Shown piece after piece: positions 1 through 14,800 of a stretch of DNA of 64,000 nucleotides. Made by a program: the position numbers and the translations under genes. The DNA lies in assembly GCA_019914945.1 (NCBI GenBank), contig CM034099.1:21540704-21604703 (forward strand). Direction: 5' to 3'. The notes under the pieces are model-generated. The model was not told the DNA's origin. It searched no databases and was given only the letters and a program-made list of their open reading frames with translations. Within the stretch, counting starts at the first letter, position 1. Each line of letters begins with the position of its first letter. This DNA is from Typha latifolia. Its lineage: Eukaryota > Streptophyta > Magnoliopsida > Poales > Typhaceae.

Positions 1-1102
1 TCTCAAATCTCGAATCATACTTATTCTTTATGTATATGATTGTGTGCATGTGTGCACATCCATCCATTCATCTGTCCGTTGGTATATATTATGTTCAAAC
101 ATCAAAGTGACTTGATTTGTCTGCAATATAGAATGAGGATGAGTATCAGTAAAATGGATTAGAAACTTCAGAAAGGCTATCCATTTGTTTTATTTAAAAT
201 AATTACATGTGTTATACTTTAAGTTGTGTAGGCAAATGTTGTAGTCATGCAAGTGGTTGTTTAACATTAATCCCCAAATGGAATTGCAAAACTACCAACA
301 TTTGCCTTCTCTTTATGCTGTTTAGCTTTGTATCAGCACATTAACTGGGGAGATTTGCATTTAGCTGTCCACATTTCCTTCTTATTTGCCCAACATCCTC
401 AGCTTCAATAATGATGATTTCTCTGAAATTTTTATTGAAATCCATTATTTAGTTTTCTTAAATTCAGGCGTTTCTAACTTCTTTTAATGAACTCCAGCAT
501 TATGCTGAAATTTTAACACTTGGATTGACACATGGGGTGCCGCACAAGTTCTAATGTCCAACTAAATTGGCAACTGAACTTGATAGTGTATCTTTTGATC
601 TGCGAGAAATCTGACTTACATTTCTACACAGAGGCCAAATTTTGAGTTCCTTGACATGTTGGATACTTGATATTCAGGATTGAATACTTCAATTCATCAA
701 GAGATTGTTTTACTTAGATTCTTCTACTTTGACACCTCTACATAATTGTTTTCGGTGTCTAATATTCCGCAATGTGTGCAAATTATAAGAATGGTAAAGC
801 TTGTTATACACTGTATTTTGTCATCATAGATATACACAAATGTACCACTTAGATATAAAGGTCACTTGTCATATTTCTCCATGACAAGCTCGTTTGTAAG
901 GGTCACTTGTCATATTTTCCAGAAGCTGATACTTCTTGATGCATTGGAGGAGCATTTCTTGTGAGACTGCGCTTCTAGTGCATTTGCTCTTGATATGTTC
1001 AAACTGATTAGCATAATGCCTTTTTTGCCTTTTTTCGTCTTCAAAGATGAAAAATGACTCTTTCATTAGATGATAATACTCAGGCCATGAACTGGTTTGC
1101 AG

Positions 1103-1364
1103 GAAAGCTCGGAAAACAGCTCCTCCTTATCGTGTAATATTACACAACGACAACTTTAATAAGCGAGAGTATGTCGTCCAAGTTCTGATGAAAGTTATCC
1201 CGGGAATGACCCTTGATATTGCTGTCAATATTATGCAAGAGGCACACTACAATGGCCTTGCGGTGGTGATCATCTGTTCCCAAGCAGATGCCGAGCAACA
1301 CTGCATGCAGCTGAGGGGCAATGGTCTCCTTAGCTCGATTGAGCCTGCAAGTGGTGGATGCTAA
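1103..1364 (+). CDS. CLPS1: ATP-dependent Clp protease adaptor ClpS1, chloroplastic: last exon only
   Basis: ClpS1 is the plastid N-recognin-like adaptor that hands substrates to the ClpC/ClpP protease. The exon follows an acceptor (tttgcag) and reads KARKTAPPYRVILHNDNFNK, then REYVVQVLMKVIPGMTLD, a stretch ending ADAEQHCMQLRGNGLLSS and a final SGGC before TAA at 1362-1364. The first base (1103) completes a codon from an upstream exon. The HNDNFNKREYVV block and the QLRGNGLLSS block are the ClpS substrate-binding fold and are close to the known plant ClpS1 sequence. About 86 residues are present, the whole ClpS core. The transit peptide and N-terminal extension are missing: I found no matching exon in 1-1102, which reads as intron, so the gene runs off the left edge. 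It converges on TAF2. Confidence 0.9.
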
Positions 1365-2840
1365 AAGTTGTGTTCTGTTAGAAGACAGCATTGAAGGATC
1401 CCGTACTCTCTGTATCGGACTATTGTAGATATTTCATATCCATATAATCTATGATGGTCTTGATAATTATGCAAATGGAAGAGCTAGACAGATTGTATTA
1501 GATGTACTTTGTAGGCTGTATACAGGATTCTCCACATTTGGCCTCCTCTCTTAACAAACAGCTAATATCCTCTAGCACTATGAGCATTTATATCATCTCT
1601 AGGTCCCTTTAGATACTTTTCTCGGTGCTTTTAATGTTGACATAATGCGTTCAAATTTTTTACAAAATTTTTGGCCGTCGTAAAATTTGATCAGTCTAAA
1701 ATATTTGAGCTGGACTTAGCAACCGAACCACATCGCACAAAAATGAGGATCCAGAGTTACAAGTGGGGAATGTGCCTCAAAATCAGTTATATTCTAAAGA
1801 GATTAAAATAATGAGAACTATACAAAGTCTTGTTGCATTGGGTAATCATATGAGAAGTATAGATTATACAAACTAAATCATGTTACAATTATGTAGCCAT
1901 GAATCTTTTGAAAAAGAATATAAAGGATGCAATCATTTAACTGATACGAGTCAGTTTCCATACATGATAATAAGAGATCACAGAAAACAAATCTTTTACG
2001 ACCAAGTTGATACATAGAATAGCAAGGCCGTATACATATATTGATTGGTCTTCTAACGTCCAAAACATAATTACGATCTACACAGGCAAACATCTAGAAA
2101 TTTAAAACCACAAGTACCTAAGACATTAAAAACCTACAAGTGGACATGGATGCACAAGTCTCTTCATTTCAATGCAAGACTTCTGTACAGAATCGCAGAT
2201 ATTTACAACTGGTTTGATTGAAATACGTTATTACCATAATTGTCCTTTCATCTTCAAAGGAAACACAATAATATTCACCATTCTGCTATCACATTTTTCT
2301 CTTTTTCCCTTTGAAGAGAGCTTGTGATCTGCTTAAAACTGCGAAAACATCAAGGCTTTCTTTAATTTCATTTAAGTCGAGATGTATATCAAACTGCACA
2401 TTTATGCATGCTAGCATCACAGAAAATTGTAGGCCTCCAGAGAAGCAAGGCGGAAACTGATGGCAAGCATGCCAGCTTTGCAAACAAAATTTTTATTCCA
2501 GGTTTGAAATGCTAGCAGATTTCACATTTTGCCTCGTCCAACCAGGTATAGGATTCAGCCACACAGAAGCAATAAAAATCAGCAAGTCAATAAAAATAGC
2601 GGTCTCCAAAACAGTGAATGACGAATCTTACTAATTCACTAGAAGCTGAATGGATACCTGCAGTGCTACACTAGTTACCAACTTAGACGCCCTCAGCTTA
2701 CTCCGCACCTGAAAAATATTGGTGCAGAAGCATCCTTGACTTGAATGCCAAGCCGAGAAAGGAAATTTGGAAATCAGCAAGACATTTTACTTCCTTGTAT
2801 CTACTGTACAGTGCATAGGCTTCCAGCTATCATTATGAGA
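1365..2840. other. Convergent intergenic spacer / 3' UTRs of ClpS1 and TAF2
   Basis: The spacer separates the stop codons of two tail-to-tail genes. It should hold both 3' UTRs. A TTTATT at 2492-2497 (AATAAA on the minus strand) lies about 345 nt past the TAF2 stop and is a possible poly(A) signal. No further coding exon was recognised on either strand. Confidence 0.5.
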
Positions 2841-5800
2841 TCAAATGTTCCCAATACTCAGGCTTTTAATTTTGATTCTGATTTTAGGTGCCGTACTGGC
2901 TTGTGTAGCATCTGCTGTTGTTTCTTTAGTTGAAACATGTGGTTCCACACCTTGTAACGTGTTTGAATCCCCTGGGGTCAAAGCTCCATGTGACTCTACA
3001 GATTTCATTAGGTTCTGTAATTCAGATGAAGAAGCCCTTTCCACGTCTTTTCGCATCTTTGCCTGCTCTTTCTCCATCCTTTTCTTCTCCTTCTTTAGAC
3101 GCTTTCTCTCCAAATACTGTGGATCATCTTTTTTGTCCGACCTATCCTCTCGCTTACGTTTTTTATCCTTTTCCTTCTTATCTTTCTTCCTTTTCTCTTT
3201 CGCTTCATGATCACCCACTGATAGTTGAGCTTGATCTCCATCGTGGCTAACCACGGAACCAGCTTGAAGAGGAGGAACAGTTTTATGAACAACTTCATCA
3301 CCATCAATAGTTACATGGGATAACTGGTCCTTAGAAAGGAGTCTTGAATCAGCCGTACATTGCAATTCCTTAGAAATCTCAAACTTGCTCCCTAACTTCG
3401 CACTGCCAATGCTGGCTGTCATTCTGGATTCACGGTCATGAGAAGAATTGACCTCTTCATTGTTCTGAGTGCTTATGTTCAATGGTTCATTTACTCCTCC
3501 TATAGGTGCATCAACAGATACAGAGCTACAAGGACCCAATTCATTTTCATTTGGTCCAGCTCGAGAGAGATCCATCTGATGATCAACATCGTCTGTTTTA
3601 CTGGACGATCCAGTTTGCTTAACTCTAATTTTTAAAATATTCATCCTTCTCTCACTGCTATTGGAAATATTGTCAGTCTCTTTAGCAGCTTCTGCAATAG
3701 GCGAAGCATCATGGAGGTTTGGTATATCTATGGGAGTATCTTGAGGTCTTGATATCTTTAGCTTGAGGAAACCAGCTTCAACATGTTGATCGCTATATGT
3801 CTCGGAAGATACCATGGGAGGAAGAACCTTTGGGACACCATATAGCGTTGGGGACCTAAATATGAGAAATGGTGATTCAGCCACACATATATATTGACAG
3901 TGAGCAATGCCTTCATACGTATGAAATACATATACGGAGATTTCATCTTAACAGGTAATGAAGCAACAGGCATCATCAAAATATGAAAACCGGACGAAAA
4001 ATTTACAGAAAAAGTGAAACTAAAACACATTGCTTCAAGTGAAAAGTTCTCTCATATCAGATACTGTAATATATTAGCTGAATTGAAAGATCCATATGCC
4101 CATGCGCAAGACAAGACAGTAAATTACTGGTAAAAAACTGAAGTTGCAGGATTGTTGCTCTTGAAGGTAAGCAACATTTACCTTTATTATAGAAGAAAGA
4201 AAAATAAGTGTCTGAAACATATTAAATTATTAATATAAGCTTAGGATGCATTTAGTATGACGTATTGAAAGAAATCTCCCTTGTCTTTACAAGAAATTGA
4301 TGGATACATACTGCAGGTATAAACGATATCTATAGAAACATCAATTATCACAAAAGAAGAGAAACGTAATAAGAAACAAGAAAATTGCTAACCTCCCTGC
4401 AAGAACTTGCAAAATGCAGAACAACTGGTGCCGAAGAAAAACATTGTTGAATGCTCTTCTGCTGGCAAGCAGCCGAAGAAGCCCAACAAGAGTCGTACAA
4501 GATATCTGATTCTCAGTGTGAGATTCAAGATTTACTTGACACAAATGACAAACATGACCAGCCAATTTCGTCTCTCCTGCAATTTATTGTATGTTAGAGA
4601 AAAATTAAACAACTTAACACATAAATAAAATATATACCAGGAGTCTAACCTCGTAAAGAAGGCTCTTCATCTAAAAATTTCAAAAACAAGGAGATAGCTG
4701 CTTCAAGACCTTTACAATGAAACTCAAGATCAAGAAGCACTCTACTTGCTTCAATACGAACTTTCCAAGTTTTCTCAATGCTGCGAAATGGTTTAATCAG
4801 TTCACAAGCACGATCCTGCAGTGATAAGAAGACACTGTTATGAAGGGGTTGAAAAGGCAAGAAAGGTCATTAAGAAAACTCTGCTTACAAGAGGTATGAA
4901 AGTGGACATCTTCAATGCAATTTGTGATAGGGCGCGAATGCAGCTTATAGTCAAAATTCCATTGTAACTAGGCATAAGACTGTAAAATATCAAAAAGGTT
5001 GAAATTATGCATAGTCAAAATTCAACTAGGCATGAGACTCAGAAGACAGCAAACTATCCAACAGGCTGAAATTATACATACTTGAAAACCAATTAGCAAA
5101 CTTTTGATACCTGTCAAATTGCAGTAGCCGATCAATACGTTTGAGTAGAGATGACAAAAAGAGTACGGTCTGTGTTTTGTAAAAGAAGCATAAGATAGAA
5201 TTGATTACTACAAATCGTTAAATTATCACAACTGGACTAGAGGGAGAAAACAGGATTATGGAGAGGGACGAGTAGTAGCAATAAGAGAACATATAGTTAG
5301 ACAAACCTGCTGACCAAATTCAAGTTCGCCAATTGCTTGAACCATAGCAGCAAGCCAGTAGACATCAGAGTAGGGGTTTCCATTGTTATCATTGTACTGA
5401 CACAAAAGAACAAGAAATTGTATTAATTAAAAGGAAAATAAAACAAAGATGATATATATGGTAACGCAGGAAAGCATTTAACATACTGATTCAAGGATCT
5501 GTTTTACATAAAGATAAGCTTAATCACTAACGAAAAACATATGCCAACTCTTAAAAATGCAGCAAGTGAAAAAGCAAAATCTCGATGTTTTCATTATCAT
5601 AAAGAAATAACCTAAACACAATGTTCATCCATATTTCAGCCACTACTAATGGTAATTGAATATTATACGACTCTTGTACAAACTTTTCACTACACAAAAA
5701 TAGTTAAACTAAAATTCTCCATAAGGCTACCCTTCAATTTAGTTTTTATCTTCATGCAATCAACCAGAGGATTTTTATCAGCCTTCTGAAACACTTTATT

Positions 5801-8800
5801 AGGTGCCATTAAGTTGTTATTTTTCATAATTAGCAGGGCATCTCCATTAACAATCAATGCAGATATGTTCCTTTAGAGCCTAATGGGGATAATAATCATT
5901 ACCGTGTCTAGGACCAATTATCCAGAAATGGAAAAAGCAACTTTTTACTAAAAAGCCTCCAGTCATACTCTATTGTATCAATATGTTCTTTCAGGAGCAC
6001 TTCATCCTGTATGTTCTTCGAGGAATAATAACCTTACTATTCCATGCTATGACCTCCTTCCTCACAGGGCATAACTGTACATAATTCTTTACATTTTTCT
6101 TCAAGTTTGATCTTTCAGCAGATCAAAGATAAAGAACAGAGTAAGGTGAGCAGATTATAAATGATAAAGAATGCCATTTAATTATGCAGATATCTTTTAG
6201 AAGTTCAATCTAATTAACAATCAATGCTACAGCATAATAATAAGAAAAGATATTGTCTGAAGGCATAAACATAATAGGCATATAGTGAAAAAACCTAATT
6301 GACTTGAATGATTACAGAAGGTACATTAACATCAACGGAAACCAACAGCATCATAAAAATATAGTGAGGGATTAGAAGAGAAAAACCTTTAGCAATTGCA
6401 GAACAAATTCAATGGCTTCTCTTGGACTTTTCTTGTCTGCTGCCCTTATCAAAGCTACTGCATGTGGTATAGCCTAATAAAGGAATCGAGATGAATGATC
6501 CCGGTCATTTCAATCGCAAACTATCATACTGTTTTCATCAAGTAGTATTCAGATTTCATAATACTACATTAAGAAAAATTAATAACAAAAACAATCACAT
6601 AAGTTTGCAGTCTTTTAAGTGATTATTCAAAGTATACACCAGAGATTACAGGGTTTCAATTTTTTGCACATGAATAAAAAAATGTAAAATATTATCAATT
6701 CAAACTTTTTCATGACAAAAAATTCTGCATCTTCTTTTACAATAAACTCTACGGAACAATACTCAGAACTAAAGAAATGATTGTGCTACTGCAATGCCAG
6801 TTATCAAGTGCTAAACTAGTATATTGCCTATACAATCTGACAACAAGAAGCAACGATCTCACTGGGTATACTTAAGTGAGCCTACAAAGGACATCTCCGC
6901 CAGTTACGTGATGCACAGTTCAATGACACAATTGTTTGGGCCGGTTTGACATTATTTTAAACAAAAATAGGATACTAAAGTAATATCTACTTTTCCTCTT
7001 TTAAGTCAAGAAAAAGATGAATGGAACATTATACCATCAAATTCCACTAATTTAATGTATGCATGAAAGCGATTGATCTATGAAAGACAAACCTTTTGCA
7101 AGCGTAGACGGGCTTCAATCATGGTAGACCTACTTGAATCTCAAAAAATGGAAAAGTATAAGAGAAATGAAGAAACTCACTTCGATAGCTTTCTCTGGTA
7201 ATCTCACTTCCAATCTGACACCAGCAAAACAGGAAGAAGTTTCTCTCCAACCAATCTTAGAACTCTTCCTCAGCCCTTGAGGAAGACAGAAGGAGATGTA
7301 GAGGGTTGAAAGACCCAAAAGGTACTCTAATGTAAGTTTAACAGGTATTGAGCGTGCCGCTCAATAACCCACGAGAAGCACATTTCATGCCAATTGGCAT
7401 GGAACTGTATTGAGCGACATGGTTTGCACAGATCCTATTAGTTTTACCAAAGTTCCAACAAGAATATTTTGTCCCAGACAGACCTTTTTCTTCCATTAGA
7501 TTCTGATATCACCTTAAGGTTTGGGAAGATCACACCAGAAATTAAGACACAAATAAAAAAATACATAGAAACAATCAAGTTCCTCAATTCTACATTTTTC
7601 CATAACATCCATGAAATAAGAACCAGAAGTTTTAGATCTGGTTACAAGATGACTCTATAATACACAACCATTCAAGTGCAAAGCAGGGAAAATTACTCAA
7701 TACATGTCCTATAATACACCCCAATATGCTAGAAACAACAAAATTACTGCAAAAACTATTAAAAGATTGTTCTTTCTTTTAATATACTTTTTTGAATGAA
7801 AATATTATGAATTGGGAATTATGAACTTGTCCTCTACCAGATTATAATATGTTCATTCTCAAAGTATAAGGTGATAGCAAGATTCCCAGTATCAGGATTG
7901 AGATCAGTATCGGTTGTTTGAAAAAACGATACGTATCGGCCCCTCGTTTCGGATCAAACTATTTTTTAATTACATAAATTTAAAATATTATTTAAAAATA
8001 TAGAAAATTTTCTAAAAATTTAGAAAAAATGAGAGAAAAATAAGAAAATAAAAATGGCTCACATATGAAGCCTAGAAACTTTAAATATTAACTTATTTAA
8101 AATTCAAAATTTTGATGAATATTGATCTCTCTCTCCTCCCCTCTTTTAAAATTTAAAACTTATTCAAAAATTACTCACATAGACAAAGTTCCCATTTTTT
8201 TCTTTACTTTTTCCCTTCTCCTTCCCCCCTCTTAGGCTCTCAGCAACTGGTGTTGCTGCTTCACCACAATAGTAACAGTAGAGGTCGGCAGATCTACTCG
8301 GTGTAGGAAGAGAAAAAGAGCAATTAAAAATTAAAAATAATAAATAAAAAAATCCATCCGAGGTTGCCGGAGGTAGGGGTGTAAACGAGGTGAGCCTGAG
8401 CAAGCCGACTCTAGCTCAAGCACGGCTCGAAATTAATTTTGAGCCCTCTAAAGATGTTTAGGCTCCACTCGGCTCAACTTGAGTTGAGCTTGTCGAGTTT
8501 GGGCCAAGCCCGAGCTTGATTAGAGGAGGAAGGGCGAACCGGAGGAGGCGAGGCCGACGGAGAGAAGGCGGCTTGTCGATGGAGAATGAGGAGGCCGGAT
8601 GAGGTGAAGGAGGAGGCGGCGGAGGAGTTAGATGAGGAGGCCGACAGCGAGATTGAGGTTGACGACAATGGAGAAGGCCGACAGCGAGATTGAGGTTGAC
8701 GTTGATGGAGGAGGCTGTCGGTTGAGGCCGGAGTAGCCGATTGATAGAGAAAGAGGAGGAGATTGGGTAGGTTTGTTAGGATATTTTTATTAGATTTAGG

Positions 8801-11800
8801 ATTAGAATTAGTATAATCAAAGATCTAATGGTAGCCATTGGATAAGTATTTAATAGTTAATTTCAAAGATCTAATGGTAGTCATTGGATAAAGATCTAAT
8901 GGTTAATTTATATATAATATATTATTTATATATATATAATATTAATAAATATTATACTTAAGCCGGCTCTAGCTCAGGCTCGGCTCGAAATTCAAATCGA
9001 GCCTTAAAATAAGACTGGGGCTTGCCTCAGCTCAAGCCAAACCGAGCTGAGCACGAGCTGAGATTGAGCCACCCATTTATTTTGACACCTCTAGTTGAAG
9101 GTCGAGGTCGTCGGATCTTCGTTGGAGAATGTGCTGAAGATCTACTCAGTTGCTGATGGAAGAGGTGAGAAAGAAGAGAGAGAGAGAGAGAAAAGAGAGG
9201 CAGGTGGAGGGTGGGATCTGGGTCGAATTCGACCCGTTCCCCCCAGTTTCGAGTGGGATTGGCCGTACGGATCCTGTCCGAAATTGAACGGGATCGACCG
9301 AGATCGGCCGAAACTAAGAACCTTGGGTAATAGTATAGCAGTCCCGACAGGATGCAGAAGGTTAGGTCACAATTGTAGAACAATATTTTCTACCATGCTA
9401 ATGGTGACACCAATAGGCTGAATGTTGATGATGGCAATTTGCTATCTGAGACAATAAAAACTCCTATTTAATGTACACATCAGCCATGTCTCTCAATGCC
9501 TAAGATATAATTTGCCTTTATCGGCACATACAGCATTACAATGATGATGAAAATAATTGTGTGACACAGAACTCAATTCATAAAAATGTAACACACATAA
9601 AGTGATAAAACTCAATCTTTCAGAAAAATTCACATATATTTGGACGAATTAATCTTAATTTACAAGAAATGCCTAAGGAAGTATAACAATTATCCTGAAT
9701 CTGCATTGACCAAAAACTGGAGATTTGTCCAGATGTCTTCTTGTACCCTTAAAAGAGAAGGGAAATTTAACGAGACAAACTACAAGACCCACCCATGGTC
9801 TAGAATCAGAATATTGACAGTAGGAAACAAACTACCTGAAGATAAGTGTCTGTTAGAGAGAGATATTGAGATGGAAGAGTGAGATTACTAGAAAATATAA
9901 AATAAGAAAATGAGTGTATTCAACTTAAGGTAGCATCTCTGAGGAAAAGTTTCATGGGAGCTAATTAAGATGTTTAGACATATAAAAACGAGAACCGGAC
10001 AAGGGCCTTGAGAGACAGGGGAAGACAACAGCCAACAGTAAGAAAGAAATGCTAACACATAAATCTAATGGAAAAAAAATAAAACACCAAGGAAAATGAG
10101 CTACAGTACAGATATGTTATTTAGTGAGTGATCGTTTCACATTGCAGATCAATTCATATTATAAATAACATTTACATGCAAAAAGTGATCTAACTTCCCT
10201 AATATAAGAGTGCTTTCTAATATTATATCACTTACTAATATAAGATGCCAACTGAGTTGCTTCAAACAAGAGTGCTTTCTTAACATGACAAATCTAACAT
10301 AATGACTATTTTAGAGGGTTGGACGATAACATATTACTAAGAAGGCAACACATTTAGTTCTTAGCTTTTGAGCCAGAGGTAGAGAGATACATGAAGGTCC
10401 ACTATTACAAAATTGCTTCACAACATTAGTCACTCCATGATATGAGCAGGTCCAAGGGAAAATGCCGCACTTTGAGCAAGTCAAATCAACCAAAACAAGG
10501 TTGTAGATCAATAACTCCACGTGATATAATGCGCCACTAAACTATCAGACTAGTAGAAGAAATACAGAATAATCTCAAATGTAGCTTCATCAAAACATAA
10601 GCATAAAAACAAAGTTTCAAAAACTAGTTCCTCAACATGGCAATTTACACGTGCACATGGAATATTACCAACAAAGTTAATAGCCAAAATAAAAGGCATA
10701 TACCAATATTTAATTAAACAAGGAACTACAATTTTATGTTTCCTACAAAACCGATTGCAAATAAATCCTACCTCACTGCATTACCTCAAGAACAAAGTAC
10801 TCCGGAACATCGCGGAAATCATTTGGCCTGTAAATGAAGAATCAACTTTCACAAAATGATGCTAAAAGCATTTGATCAAGAAAAACAAAAAATGAGGATC
10901 TTGACCTGGGTAGTCCAATATGTTCATCAAATCTCCTACTCTTATAAAACTTGATCAAATGAAGTAGACCTGCCAAGTCAGTTTCCTGGGATAAAGGGCA
11001 GCTTATAAGTACAAAATGAGGAGCATACGAGACCTATAAAAGAACAAAATTTTAAATGTAAGATTCACAAATAAAGCAGTAATAAGATGTTAGCCAGACT
11101 GAAAATGGTAGTTGAGGAAATACTCTTTTACCAAATGCATGTCACAGTGTCAAATTTTATTCTGGAAAGGTAGTTTAACATCTAATACCTGTAGCAAATA
11201 GTGCGAACATCATAAAAGGTAAAATTCAAAACAAAATGGAAAAGGCTTTTTTCAACTGCAAAGCAATTGTCATAGGGGTATACCATCAAGACAGCACATG
11301 TAAGGAATTCACTAGCAAACACCCCTTGCATGTCTTTGTATATTGACGTGCACCGTCCGTGCCAAAAGCAAGTATTTCCTCAACTACTATGTCTAAGCTG
11401 GTTATAAGACTCACAAGAATTTGAAGTGTGTGTAGTGCGTGCGTGTGTGTGTGTGTTAGAGGTGTTGTTTCAGCCTGTCAATAGAAGCACATATATAGAC
11501 AAGCATTCTCCATGAGCAGGTCAAGTCAAGTGCTTGCCATGTAAAGTACTTCCATTAGAATCTATAAGAGATATACTACTGTCTAAGAAGGATTTTAGTG
11601 GTTCCAACTTAAGCAAAGGTGCCTCACCGGCGCTATAATGAGATCTACAATTTACTGTTGAAGTAACAAGCTTAACATTAAAAGGATAATTCAAAAGTAA
11701 TTACTTATTTTAATGCACAATGGCATACATATGCAAATAATGAGATTTCCATGCATGTTGCAGTTTACAGGCAAGCTTACAAACGTACATAACATTTAAA

Positions 11801-14800
11801 ACATGCTTATGCTCACATTTACTGGTGGAAATATTCCATGCATAATATATTGTTCTGCAATAATTGATATACTTTCACAGAAAAAGCCTTACTGTGCATA
11901 TTGAAGAGTCAACAGATCGTGACCCTACCCTTTCTCTGGAAACCAGTCATTCAGGTCAAAGTGGAAAATACAATAATGAAGATTGAATTTAAATATCTTT
12001 TTAAAAGAAAACCAGTAACCGCAACCAAAATCCTTTTGATCTTATTTGGTTTGAGGTTAAGATCTGAACTCGATTAGTTAGTCTCATTTCTTAGTCTTGA
12101 TAAACTTAATTAGATATAAAAAAGATAAAAAGATGTTTGGTTACCGAACCAGTTCAGTGGGGATCCCTAAACTCAAAGCAAACAAAACATTTAGTCCTAA
12201 CTATTAGACATCAGCTATATGAATCTTTTTCTCTATTTATATCTGTTTATTTCATCAAATCAAGCAGTATCCTTTCATCCAAGACGCCTTCATTAGGAGA
12301 TAAGTGCTCACAAGGCACAGTTACCAACCAGCACGAAGCAGCTAAATTAAACAGATATTCAAACTAAAAAAAAAACCAAAAACACGTCACAGTGAAGTCT
12401 AGAATTTGACTAGATGTTACGTATATTTTTTATTATATATTCCATATTAACGAACATATTAGTGAAGCATAATCAATCACCCAGCATAGAATTTCATGTG
12501 ACCGTGCTCCAAATTAGATTGCCAAGCTAATAATGGCTTGAGCATTGTTCAAGCATTCATATGACTAGATCTTGATTAGTGAATCTAGGAAGCAAGATGT
12601 GTTTAATCAGATCGTTGCTTGATTGCTTCAGAGCCTTCGTTCACTAGTACCATAAATGAATTGCCACTTTTTGGAACAAAGCAGGGCTGGCAATTTCCAA
12701 ACAAAACCCACTACCCATCAGAACCTACATAGGAAATATAGTGCATTGTGGAGGTTCTTTCAAATGGTCCACGCATAGGCAAGCCAAAAGTTAGTCCCCA
12801 ATTGGATGGCTATGGTTTGCACCCACAATTCGAATCAACAGATCATGCCTACAGTATTTTAGCTTAGAAAGAAACTTCCTAAAAACAAAGAGAAAAGCTA
12901 AGTCTGTCACATCCAGTCCTTTTCTTCGTGAACTGTCTCCATTCACATCCCAACTTTTTAATATTCTCCTACTGATTCTAAATTTGAATGGCTTTCTACA
13001 TGATTGGGCTGATGGATCAGGTAGCAGTTAATCCGCTTCTAACTGAATGCTCATCATAGGTTTAGGGGTCTTTGTCTAGCAACTATGCTAACTAGCTAAG
13101 TGAAGCATGACTAGAAAGTTTCCTAAATCTGTTTTGAGCTCCTGCACCAATAGCTTCAACTTATGCATGCAAAGTTACAACATCATACCTACTTAAAACA
13201 TATCTTGGAATCTCAACTTTATTGCTAATAGGTATCTTTCCCCACACAAAAAAGCAAAAATATACAACAGTAACATGTAAATTTACAAATATAACACAAA
13301 ATAAAATGTATGTGAGAAAACCAAGAACATTTGACAAAAGAGCGTAGCTAAACTAGAATCTATATACATATAAAATGGCAGAATGCAGCACCAGCATATA
13401 TATAACTCTACAATTGAAAAGCAGATGCAAGCAATTGAATTATATATTTATAGTCATGAAAGGCAGCTGCATTGAAATTTTCACTAACATAAGTATAGAG
13501 GTGCTACCTCAGAAGCTGTCAATGCCAATGCATATGCCGCTTCTACTCTTACTCTCCAAAATGCCTACAGTAGTAGCAATGTAATAATAAAAATAGAAGT
13601 TAACAACATGGATCCTTAATATCAGAATGTCAGAAAAGCACCTTTGTATCATTCAGGAAATTATTGAGAGTATTAACAACAGAAAATGGAAGTTGTGGTA
13701 GCTTCTCCATCTCAGCAATTGCTTGTGACTGAGCAATGACATCCTTATCTTTCTCTAATTGATTAATCTGGCAAGAGAATTTCATATAATAAATGCAAAT
13801 GCCAACTCAAGAAGGAAAAAAAAGGCATTAATTAAATCAGAACATGACAAGCCATAAAAACCAATTGCATCGTGAAGGTAGTGTTGTTTGTTAAAAAAGG
13901 GTAGTCTAATTTTTTTTTTTTTTGCAGCGTCTAAAAGTTGTAATTTTTAGTCCCATGAATAGAAATTCAATCCCATGTCAGGATTTATGTGTACATCTGA
14001 AGTTTTAAAATTGAGTTGCATAAATCAAAATTAATTCTATAACAAGGACAAAATTGTCAGATGAAAAAGTGTCTGTAGAGGCACATGTCAGGCCAGCATC
14101 ACGCCAATGCAAAACATCATGGTAGTGACAAAGGGGGTTGGGTAGTGAGGGGTAACCGGTGACAATGTCAAGTTGACAACTCAAAATACCTAGATGAGTG
14201 CATATATCCACACATGTGCGCATAAATATAGAAATGTATCTTTATGTTCAAACACATACCATATGGATATAGTGCAGCAGTTTGCCAGTTTATGATACTT
14301 TACTTTGAAAATTAGTTGTCAAATTTTGATCATTTTCTTCAATATTTTTTTCCTCTTACTAGAATCATGTGCCATACATCTGATGCTAGCAATATTAACA
14401 AGACATGGTGGCATTTAATTTCTTCTGCTTAAGGATTTACATAATTTTATATTATTTTTTATTAGTTATATAAAGTTCAAGCATAAGATGAGAGAACATT
14501 TGTCAAGAACTCTTGATAAAAAGAGCTTTCATTTTTTAGTTCACCATATGCATCTTTGCCTGCAACTTTTCTATGGTTTAAGTTAGCCCCCTTTCCTGGA
14601 TTAAATTTAACATAGCTGAATATAAGCAATTTTCCATGGACATCCATCTTGCCATGGCATTCCTTGATGTAAATTTACATTATTCAACATTACTCCAAAC
14701 CTAAACAGAAATACAAAAAATCCAATTTGCAAATCAACTACCCAGAAAGTTCAAAATTCAAATTGATGAACTCTATGGTTTACTCTACTAAGAAATAGTC

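Noticed and set aside
1140..1391. 83-residue minus-strand frame
   Set aside because: It is antisense to the ClpS1 exon, which has clear family motifs on the plus strand.
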